Positions 9,193 to 18,189 of a DNA stretch of 64,000 nt are shown in pieces. Made by a program: the position numbers and the translations under genes. Source of the DNA: Croceicoccus naphthovorans (GTDB lineage Bacteria; Pseudomonadota; Alphaproteobacteria; Sphingomonadales; Sphingomonadaceae); NCBI RefSeq assembly GCF_001028705.1, contig NZ_CP011770.1:1429501-1493500 (forward strand), written 5' to 3'. Within the stretch, counting starts at the first letter, position 1; each line of letters opens with the position of its first letter. Below the pieces are notes generated by a model. That model had not been told where the DNA came from. It saw only the letters and a list, made by a program, of their open reading frames with translations, and did no database searches.

Positions 9193-11556
9193 TTGCAGGG
9201 TCGTCGCACATTTCAGTTTGCCTTGTCGGGATGCGCCATTGCCGCGCTGGCTGCTTGTGGCGGTGGAGGCGGCGGTGGCGGAGGCGGGGTGATCTCGACC
9301 CCGGCACCCGCCCCGGCTCCAAGCCCCACGCCCAGTCCGAGCCCATCGCCGACACCCACGCCGACTGCATCGTTCAACACGCAGGAATACCGCACGTCCG
9401 ATGGGCCCGCGCAGCACAATGCCGTGGCCGCCTGGCAGGTCGGGGTGACGGGGCAGGGCGTGGCCATCGCCGTGATCGACAGCGGAATCGACAGCGACAG
9501 CCGCGAATTCGCGGGGCGCATCTCTCCGTTTTCAATGGATGTGGCGGGCAATCGCGCCATCGATGACGAGGATGGCCACGGCACGCAGGTGGCCATGGTC
9601 GCCGCCGCTGCGCGCGATAACTATGGCGTGATGGGCATTGCCTATGATGCGACCGTCGTGGCCCTGCGCGCCGATGCGCCGGGCACGTGCAGTAATTTCG
9701 ACCCGACTGACTCTTCAAGCGGTTGCTCGTTCTTCGACGATGACATTGCCGCGGGGATCGACCGGGCGATAGAGGCCGATGCGCGGGTCATTAACATCTC
9801 GCTGGGCGGAGGTTCGCCAAGTCTCGCGCTGACCAATGCGATGGTCCGCGCGGCCAATGCCGGGATCGTCGTCGTGGTGTCGGCGGGCAACGATGGCGGG
9901 TCGATCGATCCGCGCCTTGATCCCGACAACCCTGATCCATTCGCCAGCGGCTTGCTTGCCGCCGCGCCGCAGAACGTAATCATCGTCGGTTCGGTTGATG
10001 AGAATGACCAGTTCTCGGCTTTCAGCAACAAGGCCGGATCGGACGCCAATTTCTTCATTACAGCGCGGGGTGGGGATGTGTGCTGCGTCTATCAGGACGG
10101 AGAGCTCTATATCGAGGTCGAGAATGGCACCGAATACATCTACGTCAACAACGGCACCAGTTTCTCTGCCCCGCAAGTCGCTGGAGCGGCGGCTTTGCTG
10201 GCGTAGGCTTTTCCGAACCTGACCGGGGCAGAGATCATCGACCTGATCCTGAACGGCGCGCGCGAGGCGGGTGCGGCTGGGGTCGACGCGGTCTTTGGGC
10301 ATGGCGTTCTGGATATCGCGGGCGCGATGGCACCGCAGGGGCAGCTTTCGCTGGCCGGGACCGAAACGGCGGTGGTGCTTGGCGATGGCACTGGCGTGCT
10401 GGGGCCCGCGATGGGCGATGCGGCGCGGCGGTTGCCGCTCTCGACCGTTATCCTCGACGGATACGATCGCGCCTATTCCGCCAACCTTGCCGCCGGAATC
10501 GGCAACGCAAGGCTCGACCCCAAGCTGTACGACGCGGTTTCGGGCCGCACGCAGGGTCTGGATGTGAAGGCGGGCGAGACGTCCATCGCCTTTACCGTCG
10601 ATCCGGGCAGCGTCCGTGCGGCGCAGCCTGTTCCACTGCGGCTGGACGACGAACATGCGGAAAAAGCGCGCCTTCTGGCCGCACGCATCGCAACGCGGAT
10701 CGCGCCGAATACGCAGTTGGCCTTTGCGCTGCGCCAAGGCGCGCAGGGTCTCGAAGCTTCGCTGGCGGGCAAGGTGCGCCCGGCGTTCCTGCTGGCGGGC
10801 GAGGGCGGATCGAACCTTGGCTTTACGGCGCGCGGCGATGGCGCGGTTGCGGTGCGCCACGCGATGGGGCCGCTTGGTCTTACGGTCAGCGCCGAGACGG
10901 GCGATGTCTGGACCGACCGGATTGCGCATGACGGGTTCGACCGGGGCCAACAGGCAGGATTTGCGCGATACGGCGGGGCCTTGGACTGGTCGCGCGGCGC
11001 GGTCGATCTGGCGGTCGGGGCAAGCTGGCTGGCGGAGGACGAGACGGTGCTCGGCGCACGCTTTGCCGACAGCATCGGCGCGGGCGGGGCGGAGAGCCTG
11101 TTCTTCGATGCGACCGCAGGCTGGCAGCCCGCACCGGGCTGGTCGCTGACGGCGGACTATCGGCGCGGTTTCACGATGCCGCAGGCCGCAGGCATGGTCG
11201 AAAGCGGTTCGCGCTTTCAGAGCAGCGCGTGGAGCGTTGATGCGCAGAAGGTCGGCGTGCTGCTCCGTGGCGATGCGCTTGGCCTGCGGATCGCGCAGCC
11301 CTTGCGGGTCGAGAACGGCGGAATCGCGCTGACCTTGCCGACCGGTTGGGACTACGCGACAGAAACTGCCACGTTCGGCCGCCGAACTCTGTCGCTAACG
11401 CCCAGCGGGCGCGAAATCGATGGCGAGGTGCGCTGGACCGGCCCGTGGATGGGCGGCAACCTGACGGCCAGCCTGTTCTATCGTCGCGATCCCGGCCACG
11501 TCGCCAGCATCGCGGACGACAAGGGTGCTGCTTTGCGCTGGTACGCGAAGTTCTAG
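9193..11556 (+). pseudogene. S8 subtilisin-like autotransporter interrupted by an in-frame amber codon
   Basis: The reading frame encodes a lipoprotein-like signal (ALAAC then a glycine run), a Pro-rich linker, and a subtilisin domain with all three catalytic blocks: AVIDSGID (Asp), DEDGHGTQVA (His) and NGTSFSAPQVAGAAALL (Ser). TAG occurs at 10204-10206 directly after AALLA. The same frame continues without another stop to 11556, encoding AFPNLTGAEIIDLIL, the end of the protease domain, then ~400 residues of beta-barrel-like sequence ending in aromatic Phe as autotransporters do. The likely ancestral codon is CAG (Gln). The open frame extends back to 9025; a TTG at 9193 would place the signal peptide correctly. 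It may be a true mutation, a sequencing error or suppressed. Confidence 0.8.
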
Positions 11557-11557
11557 A

Positions 11558-12247
11558 TCAGGCGCCCGGCGGCGGATTGTTGTCCAACAATTCGCGTACG
11601 AAACTGACCAGCCCTGTCTGGCGTTCACGCCGCATGCGTTCGGCCTGAAGGATTTCTCGCACCTGCTCGAAACAGCGGTCCACGTCGTCATTGACCACGA
11701 CGTAGCGGTATTCCGACCAGTGGCTGATTTCCGCGCGCGCGCGTTCCATGCGGGCGTCAATCACCTTGGTATCGTCAGTCCCGCGCGCGATCAGGCGGCG
11801 GCGCAACTCGTCAATGCTGGGCGGCAGGATGAAGACCGGTACCACGTCTTCATGCGCGCGTTGGTTCAGCTGTTGCGTGCCTTGCCAGTCGATGTCGAAC
11901 AGGAAGTCGCGCCCGTCCTTCATCCCGTTCCAGATCTGCGCCTTGGGCGTGCCATAACTGTGCCCGAAGACATGCGCCCATTCCAGGAAGGCGTGCTCTT
12001 CGACCATCGTGTCGAACGTTGGCTTGTCGACGAAGTGATAGTCCTTGCCCTCGACTTCTCCGGGCCGCATCGGGCGGGTGGTTGCCGAGACGGACAGGAA
12101 TATCTCTGGGTCGGAGGCCAGCAGTTTGCGCGCGATCGTCGTCTTGCCCGCGCCGGATGGCGAAGACAGGATGAACATCAGGCCGCGCCGTTTCAGGCCG
12201 GGCGCACCGTCGTCTTCGGGCCAGTTCTCTTCGGATTGGTCAGCCAT
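11558..12247 (-). CDS. gmk: Guanylate kinase
   Basis: About 229 residues. The P-loop SSPSGAGKTT is near the N-terminus, followed by the GMP-binding stretch SATTRPMRPGEVEGKDYHF and the FDIDWQGTQQL segment. It phosphorylates GMP to GDP with ATP in the cytoplasm. I take the ATG at 12247; a start at 12268 adds seven residues. The C-terminus ends one base after the stop of the convergent autotransporter frame. Confidence 0.95.
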   Translation of the reverse strand: MADQSEENWPEDDGAPGLKRRGLMFILSSPSGAGKTTIARKLLASDPEIFLSVSATTRPMRPGEVEGKDYHFVDKPTFDTMVEEHAFLEWAHVFGHSYGTPKAQIWNGMKDGRDFLFDIDWQGTQQLNQRAHEDVVPVFILPPSIDELRRRLIARGTDDTKVIDARMERARAEISHWSEYRYVVVNDDVDRCFEQVREILQAERMRRERQTGLVSFVRELLDNNPPPGA

Positions 12248-12307
12248 GCGCGCTGATGGCCGCGGCACGGGGCCCCGGTCAAGCGCGCAAAGCGATGTTT
12301 TGCCCTT

Positions 12308-12670
12308 TTACAGTCCGGATTTCTCGGCGTTGGCCATCCGCTCGCGCATCTGCTTGCGCCCTTCGGAGCGGGCAGTGCGCTTTCCGCGAGAGCGATCCCA
12401 CAGGGATTTGGCCAGAATGCCCGAGCCCACGATCGCTGCACCGGGCAACGATCGGGTGGCGATGCGTGCGACGGCAACGGCGGCCAGCGTTTGCGCCATA
12501 GAGCGCCCCTCGACCACCTTTTCGGCGTCATCCTTGCTGTACCGTGTGCGCAGCAGGGCTTTCTCGGTGAAATGCCGCGCCAGCCGTCCGGCACCGCGCA
12601 AGGCGATGTCGGTCACGATGAGATTGGTCATCGGGTTGGGGCTTAATCCGGGAATGCGGCGCTTTGGCAT
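12308..12670 (-). CDS. Hypothetical basic protein (120 aa)
   Basis: A 120-residue very basic protein, with a hydrophobic middle (TLAAVAVARIATRSLPGAAIVGSGILA) that could be a membrane-associated helix, and an Arg/Lys-rich C-terminal helix. No family is recognised. It lies between gmk and the sspB gene on the same strand, about 40 bp after sspB's ancestral stop, so it may belong to that transcript. Confidence 0.55.
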   Translation of the reverse strand: MPKRRIPGLSPNPMTNLIVTDIALRGAGRLARHFTEKALLRTRYSKDDAEKVVEGRSMAQTLAAVAVARIATRSLPGAAIVGSGILAKSLWDRSRGKRTARSEGRKQMRERMANAEKSGL

Positions 12671-12712
12671 TGCGGTCCTCTGTTCTTCATCGGGCCGCCG
12701 GACAGGTGGCCC

Positions 12713-13221
12713 TTATTTCTTCTTGCCGAAATCGACGGTCACCACGTTGGAGCCATCGTCGGGGGGCTTGTATCGGAAACGTCGCCGACGCCCGCCAGTT
12801 CCGAATCGTTCTCCGCATCTTCGTGCGGTTCGGGCAGGTCGCTGGTTTCCACCGCCTGGAATTGCAGCCCGAAATCGACCGCCGGATCGACAAAGGCGGT
12901 GATTGCCGCGAAGGGAATCACCAGCTTGGCCGGGATCTGGTTAAAGCTTAGCCCGACCGAGAAGTGGTCTTCCTCTACCGACAGGTCCCAGAACTTGTTC
13001 TGCAGAACGATCGTCATCTCGTCCGGGAACCGGGCACGCAAGTCTGCGGGGATGGAAACCCCCGCCGCGCCGGTCTTGAAGGTGATGTAGAAATGGTGCG
13101 CCCCCGGCAGCTCGCTGCCCGAGGTTTCTACTTCGTGCAATACGCGTCCGACGACGGCGCGCAGCGCTTCCTGCACGATTTCGTCATAGGGGATCAGGCT
13201 GTCCGGTGGGCTCTCGCTCAT
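12713..13221 (-). CDS. sspB: SspB-family ClpXP adaptor with a C-terminal frameshift
   Basis: The adaptor domain (IPYDEIVQEALRAVVGRVL, HHFYITFKTGAAGVSIP, MTIVLQNKFWDLSV, SFNQIPAKLVIPFAAITAF) is the alphaproteobacterial form of SspB, which delivers ssrA-tagged proteins to ClpXP. As written, the frame from the ATG at 13221 ends early at 12739 with an unrelated tail (TSPPTMAPTW). In the next frame, just past a run of six C (minus strand, about 12771-12776), the sequence reads DDGSNVVTVDFGKKK and stops at 12713-12715. That is the tail expected of the family. One extra C in the run restores a single 169-residue frame. The tail normally binds ClpX. Confidence 0.8.
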
Positions 13222-13411
13222 GCGGCACGGATTGGCCCCTTGGGCGGGCCGGGTCAAGCGGGAAAACGGGCTATTCCCGGCGATATTGCTTGCTGGATCG
13301 GTTGCAGGGTGGGGGTTAACCCACTGACATCGGTATAAAAGCGAGGCAGGATGCGGCCTATGGTGCGCAAGGCGTCTTGCACCCTGCGGCAGCGCGCCTA
13401 TAGCGACCCTC

Positions 13412-14020
13412 ATGCGTACCGGAACGATCAGCCGAAACACCAAGGAAACCGCCATTGAGGTCGTCGTAAACCTCGACGGGACGGGCGAGTACGACATCGC
13501 CACCGGGATCGGGTTTCTCGACCACATGATCGAGCAGTTTTCGCGCCATTCCCTGATCGACGTGACGCTTAAGGTCGACGGCGACCTGCATGTCGATCAG
13601 CACCATACCGTCGAAGACAGCGCCATCGCGCTGGGTGAGGCGTTGTTGCAGGCGATGGGCGAAAAGCGCGGAATTGCGCGGTACGGACAGGCCTATTCGC
13701 CGATGGACGAGACGCTGGCCCGCGTCGCTCTCGATATTTCGGGGCGTCCGTGGCTGGTCTGGAAAGCGGGCTTTTCGCAGCCGCGTCTGGGCGAAATGGA
13801 TACCGAGCTGTTCGAGCACTGGTTTCAGTCTATCGCGCAGGCGGCGGGGATCACGCTCCACGTCGAGCTGATGTATGGGCAGAACAACCATCACATTATC
13901 GAGGCGATCTATAAGGGTTTCGCCCGTTCGATGCGGCAGGCGGTCGAGTTGGACCCTCGCAAGGGCGATGCGATTCCCTCAACCAAGGGTCTGCTTGGCA
14001 AGGGTACGATAGAGGCCTGA
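13412..14020 (+). CDS. hisB: Imidazoleglycerol-phosphate dehydratase
   Basis: A 202-residue enzyme of histidine synthesis. It converts imidazole glycerol phosphate to imidazole acetol phosphate. The metal-binding motifs are [36 protein letters not shown] and [17 protein letters not shown]. Monofunctional form, no phosphatase domain. The first gene of a plus-strand his run; hisH begins four bases after its stop. About 190 bp upstream lies free of genes and should hold the promoter, though I cannot assign boxes with confidence. Confidence 0.95.
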   Translation: MRTGTISRNTKETAIEVVVNLDGTGEYDIATGIGFLDHMIEQFSRHSLIDVTLKVDGDLHVDQHHTVEDSAIALGEALLQAMGEKRGIARYGQAYSPMDETLARVALDISGRPWLVWKAGFSQPRLGEMDTELFEHWFQSIAQAAGITLHVELMYGQNNHHIIEAIYKGFARSMRQAVELDPRKGDAIPSTKGLLGKGTIEA

Positions 14021-14024
14021 CCCG

Positions 14025-14654
14025 ATGCCTTCGCACGTCGCCCTTATCGACTACGGCGCAGGCAACCTGCAGTCGGTAGCCAACGCCTTGCGTGCCGCCG
14101 GGGCGGAGCAGGTAAAGGTCAGCGGCGACCCCGAAGTCGTTCGTGTCGCCGAACGTATCGTCTTGCCGGGCGTGGGGTCATTCGCGCATTGTATCAAGGC
14201 CTTGCGGGCGATACCTGGCATGGTTTCCGTCATGGAAGAGCGTGTGCTGGATGGCGGCGCGCCGTTCCTGGGCATTTGCGTCGGCATGCAATTGCTGGCC
14301 ACGCGCGGTGTCGAGCATGGCGTGCACAAGGGGCTGAACTGGATCGCGGGCGAAGTCCTGCCGATCGAGGTGACCGATCCAGCGATCAAGGTCCCGCACA
14401 TGGGCTGGAACGACGTTGCGCCGATGAGGCACCACGACGGTGCCGAACTGATTGAGCGCGGCGAGGCTTATTTCCTCCACTCTTACCACTTCGTGGCCGA
14501 CGAGGGCCGCGACATCGCCGCGATCAGCGACCACGGCGGTGCGATCACCGCGGCGATTGCGCGCGACAACATCCTTGGCGTGCAGTTCCACCCGGAAAAG
14601 AGCCAGCGCTACGGCATCGAATTGCTCGAAGCGTGGCTGAACTGGAAGCCCTGA
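14025..14654 (+). CDS. hisH: Imidazole glycerol phosphate synthase, glutaminase subunit
   Basis: A 209-residue class I glutamine amidotransferase that supplies ammonia to HisF. The start IDYGAGNLQSVANAL, the nucleophile context FLGICVGMQLLATRG (Cys), and the C-terminal His/Glu pair in GVQFHPEKSQ are present. Tightly spaced after hisB and before hisA, so part of one operon. Cytoplasmic heterodimer with HisF. Confidence 0.95.
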   Translation: MPSHVALIDYGAGNLQSVANALRAAGAEQVKVSGDPEVVRVAERIVLPGVGSFAHCIKALRAIPGMVSVMEERVLDGGAPFLGICVGMQLLATRGVEHGVHKGLNWIAGEVLPIEVTDPAIKVPHMGWNDVAPMRHHDGAELIERGEAYFLHSYHFVADEGRDIAAISDHGGAITAAIARDNILGVQFHPEKSQRYGIELLEAWLNWKP

Positions 14655-14682
14655 GCCTAACAAGCCTGAGAAAGACCTGAGA

Positions 14683-15411
14683 ATGATCGTTTTTCCCGCA
14701 ATCGACCTTAAGGGCGGTCAGGTCGTCCGGCTTGCCGAAGGCGATATGGATCGCGCGACTGTTTATGGCGACAATCCTGCCGCGCAGGCGAAGATTTTTG
14801 CCGAAGCGGGGGCGATGCACCTGCATGTCGTCGATCTAGACGGATCGTTCGCGGGTGAGGCGCGCAACCGCGAAGCGGTTGAGGCCATCGTCGACGCGTT
14901 CGAAGGCTATGTGCAACTGGGCGGCGGCATTCGCACGCCCGAGGTGGTCGAGGCTTGGTTCGATGCCGGCGTGGCGCGGATCGTGATGGGTACGGCTGCG
15001 CTGAAAGACCCGCAGTTCGTCAAAGACATGGCCCGCGAATACGAAGGCGGGATTGTCGTTGCGGTCGATGCCAAGGACGGCATGGTCGCCACGGCGGGTT
15101 GGGCCGATGTGTCCGACGTGCCGGTAGTCGACATGGCGCGCCGGTTCGAAGATGCGGGCGTCGCATCGCTGCTGTTCACCGACATCGGTCGCGACGGGAT
15201 GCTAAAGGGCTGCAATATCGAGGCGACGGTCGATCTGGCACGTTCGGTCGACATTCCCGTCATCGCCAGCGGCGGGGTGAAGGGGCTGGACGATATCCAT
15301 ATCCTTTCGCTCCACGCGAACGAGGGTATCGAGGGCGTGATAACGGGCCGCGCGATCTATGACGGGCGGCTGGACCTTGCCACAGCGCTCAAGATGGCGG
15401 CGCGGGACTGA
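14683..15411 (+). CDS. hisA: ProFAR isomerase (phosphoribosylformimino-5-aminoimidazole carboxamide ribotide isomerase)
   Basis: A 242-residue TIM barrel catalysing the fourth step of histidine synthesis. It opens IVFPAIDLKGGQVVRL with the catalytic Asp, has the first phosphate-binding GGGIRTPE, the second catalytic region LLFTDIGRDGML, and the second phosphate site IASGGVKGLDD. It begins 28 bp after hisH. Confidence 0.95.
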   Translation: MIVFPAIDLKGGQVVRLAEGDMDRATVYGDNPAAQAKIFAEAGAMHLHVVDLDGSFAGEARNREAVEAIVDAFEGYVQLGGGIRTPEVVEAWFDAGVARIVMGTAALKDPQFVKDMAREYEGGIVVAVDAKDGMVATAGWADVSDVPVVDMARRFEDAGVASLLFTDIGRDGMLKGCNIEATVDLARSVDIPVIASGGVKGLDDIHILSLHANEGIEGVITGRAIYDGRLDLATALKMAARD

Positions 15412-15444
15412 CCTCGCTATGATGCGCGCTTTCGGAGTTTTCGC

Positions 15445-16269
15445 ATGACTGTTCGCGTCCGCGTGATTCCCTGTCTAGACGTTGCCGAAGGGCGCGTGGT
15501 GAAGGGCGTGAACTTCGTGGAATTGCGCGATGCGGGCGATCCGGTGGAGCAGGCGCGCGCATACGACCTTGCTGGGGCGGACGAGCTTTGCTTCCTTGAC
15601 ATATCGGCCAGCCACGAAGGGCGCGGCACTCTGATCGAGGTCGTGCGGCGCACCGCTGAAGTGTGCTTCATGCCGCTCACGGTTGGCGGCGGGGTGCGTA
15701 GCGCAGACGACGCGCGCGAGCTTTTGCTGGCTGGGGCCGACAAGGTGGCGGTGAACTCTGCCGCCGTCTCTCGCCCGGAAGTCGTGGCCGAGATCGCCGA
15801 ACGTTTCGGAAGCCAGTGCGTGGTTGCCAGCGTCGACGCGCGCAGGGTCTCGACAAAGGGCGTTTGTGGACCGCGTGTGGATAACCCTGCGGACAAGTCC
15901 GGGGATGGCGCTGGGGAAAGCCGGTGGGAAATCTTCACCCACGGTGGACGCAAAGCGACCGGGATCGATGCGATCGAACATGCGCGGCGTTTGGCCGAGA
16001 TGGGCGCGGGCGAATTGCTGGTGACTTCGATGGACGGTGACGGAACGAAGAAAGGCTATGACCTCGACCTGACCCGGACGATCGCCGATGCGGTTGGAAT
16101 TCCGGTGATTGCCAGCGGCGGCGTCGGTACGCTCGAGCACTTGGTCGAGGGGGTAACGAAGGGCCATGCCAGCGCCGTTCTGGCGGCCAGCATCTTTCAT
16201 TTTGGCCAGCACACCATCGCAGAGGCGCACGATGCCCTGCGCGCGGCGGGTTTGCCCGCGCGAAGTTGA
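15445..16269 (+). CDS. hisF: Imidazole glycerol phosphate synthase, cyclase subunit
   Basis: A 274-residue TIM barrel that closes the imidazole ring using ammonia from HisH. Catalytic Asp residues are seen in [15 protein letters not shown] and [15 protein letters not shown]; phosphate sites are [10 protein letters not shown] and [12 protein letters not shown]. It is ~15-20 residues longer than usual HisF because of an insertion, roughly residues 138-157 ([15 protein letters not shown]), in the loop before WEIFTHGGR. The DNA of this insertion contains DnaA-box-like 9-mers (separate entry). Confidence 0.95.
   Translation: MTVRVRVIPCLDVAEGRVVKGVNFVELRDAGDPVEQARAYDLAGADELCFLDISASHEGRGTLIEVVRRTAEVCFMPLTVGGGVRSADDARELLLAGADKVAVNSAAVSRPEVVAEIAERFGSQCVVASVDARRVSTKGVCGPRVDNPADKSGDGAGESRWEIFTHGGRKATGIDAIEHARRLAEMGAGELLVTSMDGDGTKKGYDLDLTRTIADAVGIPVIASGGVGTLEHLVEGVTKGHASAVLAASIFHFGQHTIAEAHDALRAAGLPARS
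15865..15896 (+). other. Three DnaA-box-like 9-mers inside hisF
   Basis: A perfect DnaA-box sequence TGTGGATAA lies at 15876-15884, flanked by TGTGGACCG at 15865 and TGCGGACAA at 15888, spaced 11 and 12 bp. All are in the same orientation and fall at the start of the HisF insertion. They may be chance or a DnaA-binding cluster; no AT-rich unwinding element is next to them, so an origin is not implied. Confidence 0.3.
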
Positions 16270-16371
16270 TTGTCGAGCCGTATCGGCGGTTCGTCGTGCG
16301 CGGTCTTGCCAATTTCGTAACACTTGGTTACGGGCGCAACCAAATCGCGCACTGTCCGGACCCCCATCTCT

Positions 16372-17991
16372 ATGCGTACCATTTTCCTAGCGGCGGCCTC
16401 GCTGTCGCTTGCATCCTGCGCCACGACGGCGACCGCACCTGTCACCGCCCCCGACGCGGCGGGCATCGAAGGCGACGTGCGTTATCTTGCGTCCGATGCC
16501 TTGGCCGGACGCCAGACGGGGACAGAGGGGTATCAGAAGGCCTCGCAATATGCGGCGGATCGCTTTGCGGCATTGGGCGTGGCCCCTGGCGGCGATAACG
16601 GCACCTATTTTCAGGCCGTGCCCCTGCGCATCAGCAATTATGGCGATGAAGCGAAGAACACGCTGACCTTTTCCGGCCCCGGCGCCCCCACCGATTGGGT
16701 GAAGTTCGAGGATTACATCCCGGATTCGCTCGGCGACGAGGCTAGCGGATCGATTGAGGCGCCCTTGGTTTTCGTGGGCCGGGGCTATGTCGATGCGCGC
16801 TATGGCCGCGACGATTTCGCCGGTGTCGACGTCAAGGGCAAGATAGCCGTCGTGATCAGCGGCGCGCCCAGCTTCCTTGGCGGTGAAGAGCGAGCTTATT
16901 TCAACGGGCGTGCCTCACGCGAATTACAGGCACGCGGCGCGGTCGGCATGATCTCGCTGCAGACCGAGCAGTCGACCAAGAACTTTCCGTTCGAGGAACT
17001 GGTCGGCTATTACCGCCATCACCCTGAAGCGACATGGCTTGCTGCGGACGGCACCCCCTATAACGAGCGGCCCGGCCTGCGCGGCTATGCCGCCGTCAAC
17101 GTCGATGCGGCGCGGTCGTTGATGGCGGCGCGGCAGATCAATTTCGACGAAGTCGTCGACAAGACGAACAAGGCCGATGGTGCGGTTCCCGCGTTCGACA
17201 TGAACATGACCGCGCGCATCGGCTGGGACCGGACGTTCAAGACTGTCGAGAGCCGCAACGTCATAGGCCTGATCCCCGGATCCGACCCGAAGCTGCGCGA
17301 CGAATACGTGGTGATGACTGCGCACCTGGACCATCTTGGTTCGATGGAGGCGGACGACAGCGGCGACACCATCGCCAACGGCGCGATGGACAACGCCAGC
17401 GGCAGTGCGATCATGATCGATCTTGCTCGCCGCCTTGCGATCAACCCGCCGCGCCGGTCGGTGCTCGTCACCTTGGTCACGGCGGAAGAGATGGGCCTGA
17501 TCGGTTCGTCCTACAACGCGCAGAACCCGGTGGTTCCGGCCGATAGCGTGGTGGCCAACGTCAACATCGACATGCCCATGCTGACCTACCCGATCAGCGA
17601 CGTGATCGCTTATGGCGGCGAACGGTCGACCCTGTTCCCGGTGATCGAGGCCGCGACCACGCGTGCTGGCGTTGCGCTGGCACAGGACCCCAACCCGGAT
17701 GAGGCTTTCTTCGTCCGTTCGGACCACTATTCCTATATCAAGGAAGGTGTGCCCTCCGTCTATCTCGATAGCGGACCGGGCAACGGCGGTCAGGAAGCGC
17801 TGCTCTCGTTCATCGAGGCGCACTACCATCAACCGTCTGACGAGGTAGACCTGATCGACTACGATCAGGCCGCGCGTTTCGCCGATCTCGGGTATGAGAT
17901 CGCATTCGGTATCGCGAATATGGACACGCGACCGGTGTGGAAGAAAGGTGACTTCTTCGGCACTGCCTTCGACGGCCCGATGGCTCCCTAA
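16372..17991 (+). CDS. M28-family metallopeptidase, lipoprotein
   Basis: About 539 residues. A lipoprotein signal (AASLSLASC) is followed by a zinc aminopeptidase. A PA-like insert (VFVGRGYVDARYGRDDFAGVDVKGKIAVV) interrupts the N-terminal half. The catalytic domain shows TAHLDHLG (zinc His), GAMDNASGSA (bridging Asp), TAEEMGLIGS (catalytic Glu) and FFVRSDHYSYIKEGVPS (Asp/His). Probably anchored in the envelope and trimming peptides. I use the ATG at 16372; an upstream start at 16324 lacks a signal. It follows hisF by about 100 bp. Confidence 0.88.
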   Translation: MRTIFLAAASLSLASCATTATAPVTAPDAAGIEGDVRYLASDALAGRQTGTEGYQKASQYAADRFAALGVAPGGDNGTYFQAVPLRISNYGDEAKNTLTFSGPGAPTDWVKFEDYIPDSLGDEASGSIEAPLVFVGRGYVDARYGRDDFAGVDVKGKIAVVISGAPSFLGGEERAYFNGRASRELQARGAVGMISLQTEQSTKNFPFEELVGYYRHHPEATWLAADGTPYNERPGLRGYAAVNVDAARSLMAARQINFDEVVDKTNKADGAVPAFDMNMTARIGWDRTFKTVESRNVIGLIPGSDPKLRDEYVVMTAHLDHLGSMEADDSGDTIANGAMDNASGSAIMIDLARRLAINPPRRSVLVTLVTAEEMGLIGSSYNAQNPVVPADSVVANVNIDMPMLTYPISDVIAYGGERSTLFPVIEAATTRAGVALAQDPNPDEAFFVRSDHYSYIKEGVPSVYLDSGPGNGGQEALLSFIEAHYHQPSDEVDLIDYDQAARFADLGYEIAFGIANMDTRPVWKKGDFFGTAFDGPMAP

Positions 17992-18025
17992 AGCCGGGCT
18001 AATTCTCCTCGATAGTCGCTGTCCA

Positions 18026-18077
18026 TCTGCGGTGGGGCGGGCTGCATGCCCCCCCCAATGGCTCGTCCCACCGCAGA
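18026..18077. terminator. Long inverted repeat, possible terminator
   Basis: An 11-bp perfect stem (TCTGCGGTGGG at 18026-18036 and CCCACCGCAGA at 18067-18077) encloses a 30-nt loop with eight C in a row, followed by AAAATTT. It sits 35 bp after the M28 peptidase stop and ~110 bp before the antiporter gene. The long loop makes it an imperfect terminator candidate. Confidence 0.45.
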
Positions 18078-18189
18078 AAATTTCTGACGTCCGCCGCTGT
18101 TCCGCCGCCCGGTCCATTGCCGTGGGCGGCCCCTGCGCCTACGTCTCGCTGCGCCACGCCGGTCCGGTCCGGCACGAAGGGGGCTGATC

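Noticed and set aside
15865..15896. The DnaA-box cluster as a chromosome origin
   Set aside because: It is inside a biosynthetic gene without an AT-rich region or usual origin neighbours.
16924..18117. Minus-strand frame of 397 codons opposite the M28 peptidase
   Set aside because: Composition typical of antisense (Arg/His/Val-rich); the plus strand has zinc peptidase motifs.
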